This document shows positions 1 through 7,669 of a stretch of DNA of 33,155 bases, one piece after another (position 1 is the stretch's first letter; each line of letters opens with the position of its first letter). Position numbers and translations under genes: made by a program. The stretch is from a virus. The DNA is taken from the IMG/VR virus record IMGVR_UViG_3300010403_000043, positions 1-33,155 of that record, one strand, 5' to 3'. The notes beneath the pieces are model-generated. The model made no database searches, was not told the DNA's origin, and saw nothing but the letters and a program-made list of their open reading frames with translations.

Positions 1-2
1 CG

Positions 3-170
3 GTAGCGCTCCCCCTCCCGCCCCCTCCGGCTCACATCGTTGCGGAGCCGCCTCCCCCGGTTCCTGAGACGCCCGCCCGCAAGCCCGGCCGGCCCCCGAA
101 GGATCAAGCCCTGCTCGTGTTCGCGGACGTGCTCGAAGCCGCGGCGAAAGCCTTGCGGGCGATGTCATGA
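3..170 (+). CDS. Partial proline-rich protein, C-terminus only
   Basis: An open frame enters from the left edge and ends at TGA 168-170, giving 55 residues of a truncated protein. The visible part has proline runs, then a basic RKPGRPPK stretch resembling an AT-hook core (GRP flanked by basic residues), then an alanine-rich helix. Its TGA overlaps the ATG of the next gene (ATGA), as is usual in this genome, which supports translation. An AT-hook would suggest minor-groove DNA binding, but that is inference from one short motif. The N-terminus lies outside the window, so no function is assigned. Confidence 0.5.
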   Translation, partial: VALPLPPPPAHIVAEPPPPVPETPARKPGRPPKDQALLVFADVLEAAAKALRAMS

Positions 171-412
171 GAACGGCAATCGTCGAACCCAACGGCAACG
201 CCCGGATCCACCCGTTCGAGGAAGACAGGATCCATCGCGCTCGGTTGATCGAGCGAGGGATCATCACCCCCAATCCCTCGCCGATCTATGACCCGTACTA
301 CGTGCGGGACCTTCCGGCGCTCATGCTGGACGATGCCGGCCGTGCCGCCGCGAGCCGACATCAAGCCGAGCCAGGGGACTACATGGGCGGGCACGCGGGG
401 GAGTATCACTAG
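167..412 (+). CDS. Small hypothetical phage protein (81 aa)
   Basis: The ATG at 167 overlaps the stop of the upstream partial gene, and the frame closes at TAG 410-412, two bases before the helicase start. The protein is acidic-to-neutral and rich in Arg, Pro and Asp, with no membrane segment, signal peptide or cysteine motif. The N-terminal half (ARIHPFEEDRIHRARLIERG) looks helical. I recognise no family. Its place directly upstream of a SNF2-type helicase and its coupled start suggest it is co-expressed with the replication genes. Confidence 0.6.
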   Translation: MRTAIVEPNGNARIHPFEEDRIHRARLIERGIITPNPSPIYDPYYVRDLPALMLDDAGRAAASRHQAEPGDYMGGHAGEYH

Positions 413-414
413 CC

Positions 415-2004
415 GTGCCGATCGTGCAACGGACGAAAGAACTAGCGCGGATCCGGGCCCTACCGGTTCGGACCGAACTAATCGACCCGGAAGAGGTTTC
501 GGCGCTATTCCGCCGCGGTATCGGTGGGTCACTTCGTCCGTTGCAGGCTCAGGCTCTTTTCGAGATTTGGCAAGCCAAGGGAGGGTTGTTTCCGTTGGGT
601 GTTGGGGTGGGTAAGACACTGATTACCCTGCTCGTGCCTACGGTTTTCAAGTCCACTCGGCCGCTGCTACTAGTCCCGGCCAAGCTTGTCGAGAAAACCA
701 AGCGAGACCAAAAAGCTCTATCGGCTACGTGGAAGATAGTTAACCACATACACATCCAAAGCTATGAGCTGCTCGGCCGGGTCGGACACGCGAAGATGCT
801 GGAACAATACCGCCCCGACCTGATTGTGTGTGACGAAGTGCACAAGCTCAGGAATCAGGGCGCAGGCGTCACGCGACGGGTCAACCGTTGGATGCGGGCG
901 CAGCCCGAAACCGTTTTCGTAGGGTTGTCAGGTACCATAACCAAGCGCAACCTAACCGACTATGCGCACCTTTTGGAATGGGGACTCGGACCGGTGCACT
1001 CGCCCCTCCCGACGAAATACAACGAACTAAGAGATTGGGATGCATTCCTGGGCGGACGGCCGTATACTGACAACCCCGGGGCGCTAGTGGACCTTCTAGC
1101 CCCGTCGGACAACGGCGATGTGCATAAAGCGTTTTCCCGTCGGCTGACGTCCACCGTTGGGGTTGTCGCGAGCGTGCAAAGCCCATGTGATGCGACGCTG
1201 ATAATCGAACGTGTTCCGGTCGCCCGCCCGGCCGCGGTCGAGGCCGAATTAACCACGCTCGAAAAGACGTGGACGCGTCCGGATGGGTGGGGACTAGTGG
1301 ACGCGAAGGATGTATGGCGGACGCGTCGCCAGCTTGTGTTAGGCTTCTACTACCGCTGGGATCCAGAACCGCCCGTCGAGTGGTTGGAAGTCCGCAAGGC
1401 ATGGTCGAAACGGTGTCGCGAGATCCTGTCGACCAACCGCCGGGGGCTCGACACCGCGCTAGCGGTAGCTCAGGCAATCGACCGCGGAGAGTATCCGGCC
1501 GACGAGCTGTCTGCTTGGCGCGGGATAAAACACACTTTCAAGCCGCACACCGTACCGGTTTGGATTGACCGTTTCGTCGCTCCGGCCGTGTCGAATTACA
1601 TAACGGGGCGCCAGGCTATCGTGTGGGTCGAGCATGATGCGGTGGCCCAAATGCTCGCCACGGCCCTGAGCTTGCGGGTGTATGGCGAGAAGGGTTTCGC
1701 CGGCAGTCACTACATCGACGACCACCCCACCGATTGGCCGATGATCGCGACCCTTGGCAGTAACCTCGAGGGAAGGAATTTGCAGCATTGGAGCGATTCT
1801 CTAGTGGTATCTCCCCCGCCCAATGGTGTACAATGGGAGCAACTAATCGGCCGGACTCACCGGCCCGGACAGGCCGCGGACGAAGTGCGTTACGCGGTCA
1901 TAGAAACCGGATGCGGCGCGCTGGACAGGGCTAGGGAAGACGCGCTTTACATCCAAAGCACGACCGGACAACCCCAAAAGCTTTTACAGGCTACGTACGT
2001 TTGA
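415..2004 (+). CDS. SNF2/DEAD-box family DNA helicase
   Basis: This is a superfamily 2 ATPase of 529 residues. Walker A is GVGVGKT at about residues 62-68, preceded by a Q-like motif (LRPLQAQAL). Motif II is DEVH at 140-143, motif III is LSGT near 171, and the C-terminal motif VI is LIGRTHRPGQ near 475-485, whose arginines complete the ATP site. The HRPGQ form is typical of the SNF2 group rather than classical DEAD-box RNA helicases. In phages such proteins sit with the replisome and probably translocate on or remodel DNA during replication or recombination. The GTG at 415 is chosen because it lies just after the previous stop, with a GGGGGAG run 12-18 bases upstream. GTG 424 is an alternative. 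Confidence 0.88.
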   Translation: MPIVQRTKELARIRALPVRTELIDPEEVSALFRRGIGGSLRPLQAQALFEIWQAKGGLFPLGVGVGKTLITLLVPTVFKSTRPLLLVPAKLVEKTKRDQKALSATWKIVNHIHIQSYELLGRVGHAKMLEQYRPDLIVCDEVHKLRNQGAGVTRRVNRWMRAQPETVFVGLSGTITKRNLTDYAHLLEWGLGPVHSPLPTKYNELRDWDAFLGGRPYTDNPGALVDLLAPSDNGDVHKAFSRRLTSTVGVVASVQSPCDATLIIERVPVARPAAVEAELTTLEKTWTRPDGWGLVDAKDVWRTRRQLVLGFYYRWDPEPPVEWLEVRKAWSKRCREILSTNRRGLDTALAVAQAIDRGEYPADELSAWRGIKHTFKPHTVPVWIDRFVAPAVSNYITGRQAIVWVEHDAVAQMLATALSLRVYGEKGFAGSHYIDDHPTDWPMIATLGSNLEGRNLQHWSDSLVVSPPPNGVQWEQLIGRTHRPGQAADEVRYAVIETGCGALDRAREDALYIQSTTGQPQKLLQATYV

Positions 2005-2018
2005 AAGGAAAAGAGACC

Positions 2019-2657
2019 ATGGGTTTTGGAGATTTGAATAACGTTCAGCCGTCCGCAGGGCGCTTGCCCTACATCGAGCCGGGTAAGTACGTGCTCGAAA
2101 TCAACGCTTGCAAAGAGATCAATGGCACCAAGGGTACAAGCTTCGTCGTGGAATTCACGGTCCTGGAAAGCGACACGGATAGGCTCCCCGTGGGGTCCGA
2201 GTGTTCTTGGGTGTGCGGGATGGCGGGCGGGATCCAGCTACAGCAGCAGAACATCAAGGGCTTTCTCTGCGCCGCGATGGGCGAGGACCCCGGCCCGAGC
2301 ACGAACGCGCTACTCAACCTCGCGACGGGCGCTGACAACGCGCTGGCGGGGCGCACCATTCGCTGCTTCGCACAACTCACCAAGACCAAGCCGAAGCCTG
2401 GTTTCCCTCAGGGCACGGATTTCACGCGCATGAATTGGAGCCCCAACGCGTACCCCCCGGGCGAGGGTCCTCCGACGCTGGCGGCCCTGCTCGGCGCTAC
2501 CCCGGTCGGGCGCCAAGGGCCGAGCCAACCTATCCCCCCACCCCCGGGCGCTCCGCCGCCCCCTCCCCCGCCGCCCGGCCCGCCCTGGGCCGGTTTGCCC
2601 GCTACGCATGTCACGGCAACGCACTGGTACAACGGAAGCGCTTGGGTGGCTAAGTGA
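2019..2657 (+). CDS. DUF669-like phage protein with proline-rich tail, possible ssDNA-binding OB fold
   Basis: The protein has 212 residues. The ATG at 2019 is preferred over the TTG at 2001 because a purine-rich site (GAAAGGAAAAGAG) lies just upstream and the protein then begins MGFGDLNN. The N-terminal ~145 residues resemble DUF669-type proteins found beside phage helicases and polymerases: a PGKY entry, alternating beta strands, a short helical patch with GFLCAAMGED, then strands again. This is consistent with an OB-like single-strand DNA-binding role, inferred from family and context. A polyproline linker follows, with a final aromatic segment (HWYNGSAWVAK). Leucine codons here are mostly CTC/CTG, unlike most neighbours. 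The stop overlaps the GTG of the next gene. Confidence 0.65.
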   Translation: MGFGDLNNVQPSAGRLPYIEPGKYVLEINACKEINGTKGTSFVVEFTVLESDTDRLPVGSECSWVCGMAGGIQLQQQNIKGFLCAAMGEDPGPSTNALLNLATGADNALAGRTIRCFAQLTKTKPKPGFPQGTDFTRMNWSPNAYPPGEGPPTLAALLGATPVGRQGPSQPIPPPPGAPPPPPPPPGPPWAGLPATHVTATHWYNGSAWVAK

Positions 2658-2977
2658 AACCGAAGATCGGATTTACACCGCCTGAGAACCGGCGCGAGGT
2701 ATCAGAGACCCCGCTAATTGACGCGGTATTGGCAGATATAGCAAGCGCCCCGAAAAGGCCCGAGCCTGTACAGGTCAATACGCGGCTCGATTCTCGCGAC
2801 TATCTAGTCGAACAATTGCGGGAGGCGATGTTGCGGGAAATCGAGCGGCAAGGGCTCCGCGCTACTCCGTACGGCCCCGCATACGGACCCACGTACAGGT
2901 ATTCCGATCCGTACGCATCGGACTTCTGCGATATCTGTCGAGGCATGGATCCGCGTTGCCCTCGCCGGAGGTACTAA
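2654..2977 (+). CDS. Hypothetical protein with C-terminal Cys cluster (107 aa)
   Basis: It starts at GTG 2654, overlapping the previous stop (GTGA), and ends at TAA 2975-2977. The first half is a likely helical region (YLVEQLREAMLREIERQGL). The second half holds a Tyr/Pro-rich stretch and ends with FCDICRGMDPRCPRRRY, a three-cysteine cluster with a basic tail that may bind a metal or nucleic acid. No family is recognised. The C-terminal codons contain GGAGG, which also serves as the ribosome binding site of the next gene. Confidence 0.6.
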   Translation: MKPKIGFTPPENRREVSETPLIDAVLADIASAPKRPEPVQVNTRLDSRDYLVEQLREAMLREIERQGLRATPYGPAYGPTYRYSDPYASDFCDICRGMDPRCPRRRY

Positions 2978-2979
2978 AG

Positions 2980-3192
2980 ATGAAAATTCCCGAACGCTTG
3001 CTCAAATACACCGCGCTCTTGTCCGAGCAAACCGGTATCCCCTTGGTGTTGATTCGGTCAATCGCCATGGCCGGTATGTGCGAGGGTTTGCTTTTGGCTT
3101 CGGAGACGACCGCCAAGCTAGTCGACGAAGCCGAAAAGACAACTCAAAAGCTAATCAATACGGTCGACGACGAGAAAGGCGTAACGCAATGA
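2980..3192 (+). CDS. Small hypothetical protein (70 aa)
   Basis: The ATG at 2980 is chosen over upstream in-frame TTG because a perfect GGAGG lies at 2967-2971, eight bases before it. The protein begins MKIPERLLKYTALLSEQTG, followed by a hydrophobic stretch (GIPLVLIRSIAMAGMCEGLLLA) and a charged helix ending in Glu/Lys/Thr. The hydrophobic part looks more like a buried or amphipathic helix than a clear membrane span. Its stop overlaps the start of the methylase gene (ATGA), so the two are likely translationally coupled. Function unknown. Confidence 0.65.
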   Translation: MKIPERLLKYTALLSEQTGIPLVLIRSIAMAGMCEGLLLASETTAKLVDEAEKTTQKLINTVDDEKGVTQ

Positions 3193-3914
3193 AACCGATC
3201 GGCCCGCTCTTTAAATGGTTTGGGTCTAAGTGGCTTTCGGCGCGGCTGCTACCACCGCCCGAGCATGATACGATCGTCGAGCCGTTTGCGGGGTCGGCCG
3301 GTTACTCTCTCCGGCACGCGGATCGTAGGGTTATCCTTTGCGAGATTAACCCTCTCGTCGGCTTGCTCTGGTCGTGGTTGATCGACACCGCAACCGAGCA
3401 GGCGATAAAGGACATTCCGATCAACGTACCGGAAGGGACGGATATCCGCTCGCTTGGCCTGTCTCAGGGTCAAGCCTTGCTCCTAAAGCACTGGCAACGG
3501 ACTAATAACGTAGGGGATTGCTGGACGATTAGCCCATGGGGTAACAAGCCCGGACAGTGGACCGCCAACACCCGGGCGCGAGTGGCGGAAGAAGTCCAAG
3601 CGGTCAAGCATTGGCACATTCGGGCGGATGGTATCCTTTACATGTCTCGCGGCCATTGGCCCTCGACTTGGTTTATCGATCCGCCCTATAAGTATAATTA
3701 CACTTACAAGAGTGATCCGATTGATTATGACACTTTGGCCGGTCTGATTCGGGTGTTACAAGGGCAGAAAATCGTTTGCGAGGCTGCCTGTCCCAAAACC
3801 GGGCGCATACCCGATTGGCTTCCGTTTCAGCCGTTCGGGGAGCGGATTACCTCACGTCGTAAGGTTGGCGAGCACACCCATAGCCGAGAGCTAATCTGGC
3901 ATGATCGCTCTTGA
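3189..3914 (+). CDS. D12-class N6-adenine DNA methyltransferase (Dam-like)
   Basis: This 241-residue protein transfers a methyl group from S-adenosylmethionine to adenine N6. Visible motifs are FKWFGSK at residues 8-14 and EPFAGSAGY at 31-39 (SAM binding, motif I) and the catalytic DPPY at 164-167, in the order expected for the D12/Dam group. It is slightly shorter than E. coli Dam. The ATG at 3189 is preferred to an upstream in-frame start at 3078 because it overlaps the previous stop and puts FKWFGSK at the N-terminus, as in the family. A phage-borne methylase could protect DNA from host restriction or mark it for regulation. The target site cannot be read from the sequence. The C-terminus overlaps the polymerase start by 14 bases. 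Confidence 0.85.
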   Translation: MKPIGPLFKWFGSKWLSARLLPPPEHDTIVEPFAGSAGYSLRHADRRVILCEINPLVGLLWSWLIDTATEQAIKDIPINVPEGTDIRSLGLSQGQALLLKHWQRTNNVGDCWTISPWGNKPGQWTANTRARVAEEVQAVKHWHIRADGILYMSRGHWPSTWFIDPPYKYNYTYKSDPIDYDTLAGLIRVLQGQKIVCEAACPKTGRIPDWLPFQPFGERITSRRKVGEHTHSRELIWHDRS

Positions 3915-5718
3915 CACTGAAACGAACCTAATTCGGCCCGGATGCCAGCTGCCTCCGCTGGTGTGCGTTTCGGTGTCCAACGGCTCGACCCTCGCCGATG
4001 TCTTACCGTGGACATCGGCGAGGGATACCGTCGAAGCGTTCTTGTCGACCATGCCGCTATGTGGCTTGAACGTGGCTTTTGATATGGGTGTCATTATGGC
4101 CCAGTGGCCGGAGATGATTCCCCTAGTCTTCCGGGCCTATGACGAGGATAGGGTAACCGATGTCGGAACACGACAAAAGCTACTCGATATCCGAGATGGT
4201 AAGCGGACGTGGCAGGAAGACGAAGAGACGGCCCAGGTCCGAAAGTCGACGTACGGACTCGACGCGCTAGCCCAACGCTTGCTAGGCCGGAAGCTCGCTA
4301 AGGACAGCGGCATACAGCTCACGTTCGAGCAATTAAGGGCGGTGCCCTTTGAGTCCTGGCCAGCGCTGGCGGTGGACTACTCGCGCGATGATGCGCTTGC
4401 GACTTGGCAGATTTGGGCCGTGCAGGAGCGGCGCGCCGACCACCTAGCGGACCAGTATCGGCAGGCCCGGGCCGCCCTGTTCTTGATGCTCGCCCGAGCG
4501 TGGGGGCTCGTGCCCGATCCGACGGCCGTGCGGTTGTTTAAGGAGCGCGTGCAGCGGGAATTTGACGAGTGCGGCGCGACCCTGCGCACGCTCGGCTTGG
4601 TGCGGTCCGACGGTTCGCGGAACATGTCGCTTGTAAAGGACCGCATCCTAGGGGCCTATCAGGCCCGGGGGATGATGCCGCCTATGACCGAGAAGAGCGG
4701 CCCGAAAACCGACCGCGAGACGTGCGAGATGGCGGGCGACCTGATGCTCGACGTGTATGCGACGTTTAGCAAGCTTCGGTCGGTCATAGGCAAAGATTTC
4801 AAGATCCTTGATATGCCTATCATTCACTCCCGATTTGAGGAATTGGTTGAGAACGGCCGGACCGCGAGCACGAAACCCAACGTCCAAAATTTCGCTGTGG
4901 ACGGGGGTATGCGCGAGTGTTTCCACCCGCGGCCGGGGTGCGCCTATGTCGTGGCGGACTATGGTGGTTTCGAGCTCAGCACGTTCGCGCAAGTCTGTTA
5001 CACACTGCTCGGACACTCGACGCTGAGGGACATCCTCCTACGCGGGGAAGACGCACACCTAAGGCTCGCCGAGCGTATACTACGCCGGCCGTACGAAGAG
5101 CTTAAAGCTATCAAGGCCGCGGGATCGGATCATCCCGAGTATGAAACGGTTAACCACGCTAGGCAAACCGGCAAGGTTGGCAATTTCGGTTTCATGGGCG
5201 GGGCCGGAGCAAAGCGTGTAGCGGATGAGGGCCGGAAGAAATATCAAGTCAACATGACCGAGAACGAAGCGCGCCAGCTGAAACAGGTGTGGCTCGGCAT
5301 GGTGCCCGAAGCGGGGCAATACTTCCAATGGGTCGACAATCACGGCGGCACTGTAGAGCAATTGTTTTCCGGTCGAGTGCGGAACGGTTGCGGGTTCACT
5401 GACGCGTGTAACTCGCCCTTCTCAGGCCTCGCGGCGGACTGTGCAAAGGATGCCGGATATCATATCGCGAGGGCGCAGTATATGGGCGAGATGGTTGCGC
5501 GGACGGTGAATTTCGTACACGATGAATTTGTACTAGAGACGCCGCTCGATTGCATTGACGACACCGCGCACAAGCTGGAAGCCATCATGCTCGACGCGGC
5601 CCGGCGCTGGATTCCGGACGTGCCCTGCTCGGTCGAAGTCTTGGCAACGATGGCCTATAGCAAGAAAGCAAAACGCATTGTGAGAGAGGGAAGGCTCGTG
5701 CCATGGCAACCTACGTAA
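3901..5718 (+). CDS. polA: DNA polymerase I, family A, with 3'-5' exonuclease domain
   Basis: The protein has 605 residues and no 5'-3' exonuclease domain, as usual for phage replicative family A enzymes. Exonuclease motifs: LDTET at residues 4-8 (Exo I), NVAFD ending at 61 (Exo II), and YSRDD at 160-164 (Exo III). Polymerase motif A is ADYGGFELS with D353 and E358, motif B is RQTGKVGNFGFMGG from R421 with K425 and F429, and motif C is VHDEF with H540, D541 and E542. Both metal-binding aspartates are present. Motif A and the O-helix diverge from the E. coli consensus (see findings). It presumably copies the phage genome together with the upstream helicase and the DUF669-like protein. Confidence 0.93.
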   Translation: MIALDTETNLIRPGCQLPPLVCVSVSNGSTLADVLPWTSARDTVEAFLSTMPLCGLNVAFDMGVIMAQWPEMIPLVFRAYDEDRVTDVGTRQKLLDIRDGKRTWQEDEETAQVRKSTYGLDALAQRLLGRKLAKDSGIQLTFEQLRAVPFESWPALAVDYSRDDALATWQIWAVQERRADHLADQYRQARAALFLMLARAWGLVPDPTAVRLFKERVQREFDECGATLRTLGLVRSDGSRNMSLVKDRILGAYQARGMMPPMTEKSGPKTDRETCEMAGDLMLDVYATFSKLRSVIGKDFKILDMPIIHSRFEELVENGRTASTKPNVQNFAVDGGMRECFHPRPGCAYVVADYGGFELSTFAQVCYTLLGHSTLRDILLRGEDAHLRLAERILRRPYEELKAIKAAGSDHPEYETVNHARQTGKVGNFGFMGGAGAKRVADEGRKKYQVNMTENEARQLKQVWLGMVPEAGQYFQWVDNHGGTVEQLFSGRVRNGCGFTDACNSPFSGLAADCAKDAGYHIARAQYMGEMVARTVNFVHDEFVLETPLDCIDDTAHKLEAIMLDAARRWIPDVPCSVEVLATMAYSKKAKRIVREGRLVPWQPT

Positions 5719-6023
5719 TCAAAGCGCCGTTGGGGTACTATCTTATGGGTCCGAGCAAAGCTGGACCGCCCGGTACAATGTGGGCGACATCCAAAAAGGA
5801 TGCCCGCCGCTACTTGACACGGGAAGACGCGGAAGCGGCTATCTGTCTCTACCGGTTCGATAACGCTCGAATCGTAAAGCTTGTCCCGAACCGCAAGACA
5901 GCCGCGCGGAAGGCGTTGCTTGATGTAGCACTAGGCTACGGCTCAGGGACAAGGAATCTAGGCCAGCTAGCTGATAGGGCTGTCGGATATTGGAGCGCTT
6001 GCAATGGATCTCCTGGCAATTGA
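5703..6023 (+). CDS. Hypothetical protein (106 aa)
   Basis: The ATG at 5703 lies inside the last codons of the polymerase gene, preceded by a purine-rich GAGAGAGGGAAGG site. The N-terminal half reads as strands with aromatic residues (YVIKAPLGYYLMG, then TMWATSKKDARRYLTREDA), a pattern common in small phage proteins of unknown role. The C-terminal half is helical. No catalytic motif, cysteine cluster or membrane span is seen. Its 3' end overlaps the resolvase gene by 20 bases, so the three genes are likely co-translated. Confidence 0.65.
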   Translation: MATYVIKAPLGYYLMGPSKAGPPGTMWATSKKDARRYLTREDAEAAICLYRFDNARIVKLVPNRKTAARKALLDVALGYGSGTRNLGQLADRAVGYWSACNGSPGN

Positions 6024-6420
6024 CCCCGGCGATGCGACCGGTTGGGCGCACTTCAAAGGCTACCAGCTGACCTCGTGTGGCCTACTTACGTCGGATAGCT
6101 ACTCGGTGTTGCCGGTGTGCCAAAACGTTATCGTAGAAGAGCCGCAAGTCTACCGATTCGGGCAGGCCGATCCGAACCGCCTACTCATCTTGAGTGAAAA
6201 AGTCGGCCGCATCCTGCAGCTATTCCCACACGCAAACAAGGTAAAGCCGCGAGTGTGGAAAGGGCAAATGCCGAAAGAGATATGCCACGCTCGCTTTCTG
6301 CCCAAGCTCGGGCCTCTCGAGCGGGTGGTGTTGGCGGACAGCTTGGAAGGCGTAGCCAAGGGCTTGCGGCACAATGTCAAGGATGCGGTTTGCATGGGGC
6401 TTTGGAGGTTGCGGCGATGA
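6004..6420 (+). CDS. RuvC-like Holliday junction resolvase
   Basis: The protein has 138 residues. The N-terminal MDLLAIDPGDATGWAHF carries the first RuvC-fold aspartate (D7 in the DPG motif). The middle strand VIVEEPQVYRF supplies the expected glutamate, and the C-terminal HNVKDAVCMGLW carries the final aspartate in the usual DA..xG setting. This arrangement matches RuvC-like resolvases and poxvirus/phage relatives that cleave four-way junctions or branched replication intermediates before packaging. Assignment to the RNase H-like RuvC superfamily is confident; the substrate is inferred. Its stop overlaps the ATG of the next gene (ATGA). Confidence 0.82.
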   Translation: MDLLAIDPGDATGWAHFKGYQLTSCGLLTSDSYSVLPVCQNVIVEEPQVYRFGQADPNRLLILSEKVGRILQLFPHANKVKPRVWKGQMPKEICHARFLPKLGPLERVVLADSLEGVAKGLRHNVKDAVCMGLWRLRR

Positions 6421-6599
6421 CACGAGACGAATTCACGGATCATATTCTAGCGGGAATTGACGCGGGGATTATGGCATCGTACGGAAGACGCCCGACACCG
6501 GACGAGCAAATCCAATCCCTGAAACTTTGGATCGCCGGAACGCTGTACGAGCTACACGTTTTGCGATTGGAACTTGGGCGCGAGACGGTGCTAAAATGA
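6417..6599 (+). CDS. Small hypothetical protein (60 aa)
   Basis: It starts at ATG 6417, overlapping the resolvase stop, with GGAGG at 6404-6408 upstream. It is predicted largely alpha-helical: MTRDEFTDHILAGIDAGIM, a short loop, then a second helix (IQSLKLWIAGTLYELHVLRL). No motif is recognised. The TGA overlaps the start of the HTH gene (ATGA), keeping it in the same translational unit. Confidence 0.6.
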   Translation: MTRDEFTDHILAGIDAGIMASYGRRPTPDEQIQSLKLWIAGTLYELHVLRLELGRETVLK

Positions 6600-6823
6600 G
6601 ATTCCGTGAATGGTGCGAGGGCAGGGTGCGGGATGCGGGCACGACGGGCGCGATCCGGTCCGCCCGGTCACGCCTATTCGAAGACATCGCCAGAGAGCTA
6701 GGCCTATCGGTGCGTATCGTGAGAGAGTACCACCGAGGGCTTTTGGTGACGGAATACGGGATAGCTAAAGCGCTCTCGGGCTATACCGACGGCGCGGTAA
6801 CGATTGAGGAGCTTTGTGAATGA
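6596..6823 (+). CDS. Cro/YdaS-like helix-turn-helix protein
   Basis: The protein has 75 residues. The pattern LFEDIARELGLSVRIVREY looks like a helix-turn-helix with helix, Gly turn and recognition helix. The C-terminus ends GAVTIEELCE, matching the TGGAVTxEEL tail typical of Cro/YdaS-type regulators. A sequence-specific DNA-binding or regulatory role is likely. It lies in the middle region and could control phage gene expression. An alternative is a diverged small terminase, since none is otherwise recognised before the large terminase, but the tail motif favours Cro/YdaS. Starts and stops overlap both neighbours. Confidence 0.6.
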   Translation: MRFREWCEGRVRDAGTTGAIRSARSRLFEDIARELGLSVRIVREYHRGLLVTEYGIAKALSGYTDGAVTIEELCE

Positions 6824-7029
6824 GCACACTACTAATCAGCACGGACGGCACGGCTAAGGGTACCTATATCAGCGTCGACGGGCGGGCGATAACACATAAG
6901 GAGCTATCACGCCTGCATATTGATGTCCAATGGTTTGCCGCTGACCTATGGCACTCGGTTGGAACATACATCAAGCGTAAGCAATTCGCCGAGGTGGCCA
7001 TCGTACCGGAAGACGGGACGGTACCGTGA
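6820..7029 (+). CDS. Small hypothetical protein (69 aa)
   Basis: The ATG at 6820 overlaps the stop of the HTH gene and the TGA at 7027-7029 overlaps the GTG of the next small ORF. The sequence alternates beta-like segments (TLLISTDGTAKGTYISVDG) with a helix containing Trp (VQWFAADLWHSVGTYIKR). It has no cysteines, membrane span or known motif. Function unknown. The gapless coupling on both sides supports it as a real gene. Confidence 0.55.
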   Translation: MSTLLISTDGTAKGTYISVDGRAITHKELSRLHIDVQWFAADLWHSVGTYIKRKQFAEVAIVPEDGTVP

Positions 7030-7127
7030 GATCTCTTTGGCGGCTATTTCTGCTATCGCTCGTATCGGTAGCAGAGCACCTAGTCAAGATGGCGCGGACG
7101 CGTTGCGAAACGGAGCTAGAAAAATGA
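7026..7127 (+). CDS. 33-residue hydrophobic small protein
   Basis: A short ORF starts at GTG 7026 (GTGA overlap with the previous stop) and ends at TGA 7125-7127, overlapping the ATG of the next gene. It therefore exactly fills what would otherwise be a 94-base gap. The product begins MRSLWRLFLLSLVSVAEHLV: a basic start, about 14 hydrophobic residues, then a charged tail with one cysteine. This could be a short membrane-associated peptide or a lipoprotein-less signal-like peptide. The coupling at both ends is the main evidence that it is translated; no family is recognised. Confidence 0.5.
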   Translation: MRSLWRLFLLSLVSVAEHLVKMARTRCETELEK

Positions 7128-7669
7128 CAACCCAATGGCTCGCGAGCCCTCAGGAGGCGGAGCTAGTTGACGAAGCGAACGGTTTGGCGCCGATTGTCGA
7201 CGCCGCCCGGGCGTTCGAGGTAGCGGATCCGGTCACTTATGAGCTTGCGATCGAGCGCGTGCGGCTGGCCAAGAAACACCGGGCGACGTTCGACCAGAAA
7301 CGCAAAGAGATTACCGGCCCGATCCTGCTCGCAAAGAAGCGCGTGGACGACTTGTTCCGGCCCGTTCTCGCCGCACTAGAGGCGATAGAAACCGAGTACC
7401 GGGTCAAGGCGAATCACTACGCGTCCGAGCTATCCAAGGCGCGGGAAGCGGCATCCCAGGCGCTAGAACCCGTGCCCCCTCCGCCCGAGGCCAAGGGGAG
7501 CACGACGATTCAATATTGGGTGGTAAGCGTGACCGACCCGGACCTAGTTCCGCGTGAATTCTGCTGCCCGGATTACGACAAGTTACAGGCTATCGCGAAC
7601 GCGGAAGGCTCGGTCCGTGAGATCCCGGGGGTCAAATTCGAGCGTAAGGAAAGGATCGTGGTACGATGA
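7124..7669 (+). CDS. Coiled-coil phage protein of unknown function (181 aa)
   Basis: The ATG at 7124 is used because it overlaps the preceding 33-residue ORF. Residues ~25-110 form a long charged helix (ELAIERVRLAKKHRATFDQK and onward) with coiled-coil character. A Pro-rich linker follows, then a compact domain with YWVVSVTDPDLVPREFCCPD and IPGVKFERKERIVVR. This layout (helical arm, linker, a strand with a VPRE...PD motif, then IPGVxF near the end) is familiar from phage and prophage proteins near recombination and replication genes, but I know no proven function. Confidence 0.65.
   Translation: MTTQWLASPQEAELVDEANGLAPIVDAARAFEVADPVTYELAIERVRLAKKHRATFDQKRKEITGPILLAKKRVDDLFRPVLAALEAIETEYRVKANHYASELSKAREAASQALEPVPPPPEAKGSTTIQYWVVSVTDPDLVPREFCCPDYDKLQAIANAEGSVREIPGVKFERKERIVVR

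Noticed and set aside
104-619. A 171-codon - strand frame over the first genes
   Set aside because: It overlaps three + strand frames that carry recognisable content or coupled starts; its own translation is Arg/Pro/Ser-rich without motifs.
2001-2018. TTG 2001 as start of the DUF669-like gene
   Set aside because: ATG 2019 has a clear purine-rich ribosome site that overlaps this stretch.
3078-3188. Upstream start for the methylase
   Set aside because: It would add an Arg/Lys/Asp-rich segment overlapping the previous gene; ATG 3189 overlaps the stop and matches the family N-terminus.
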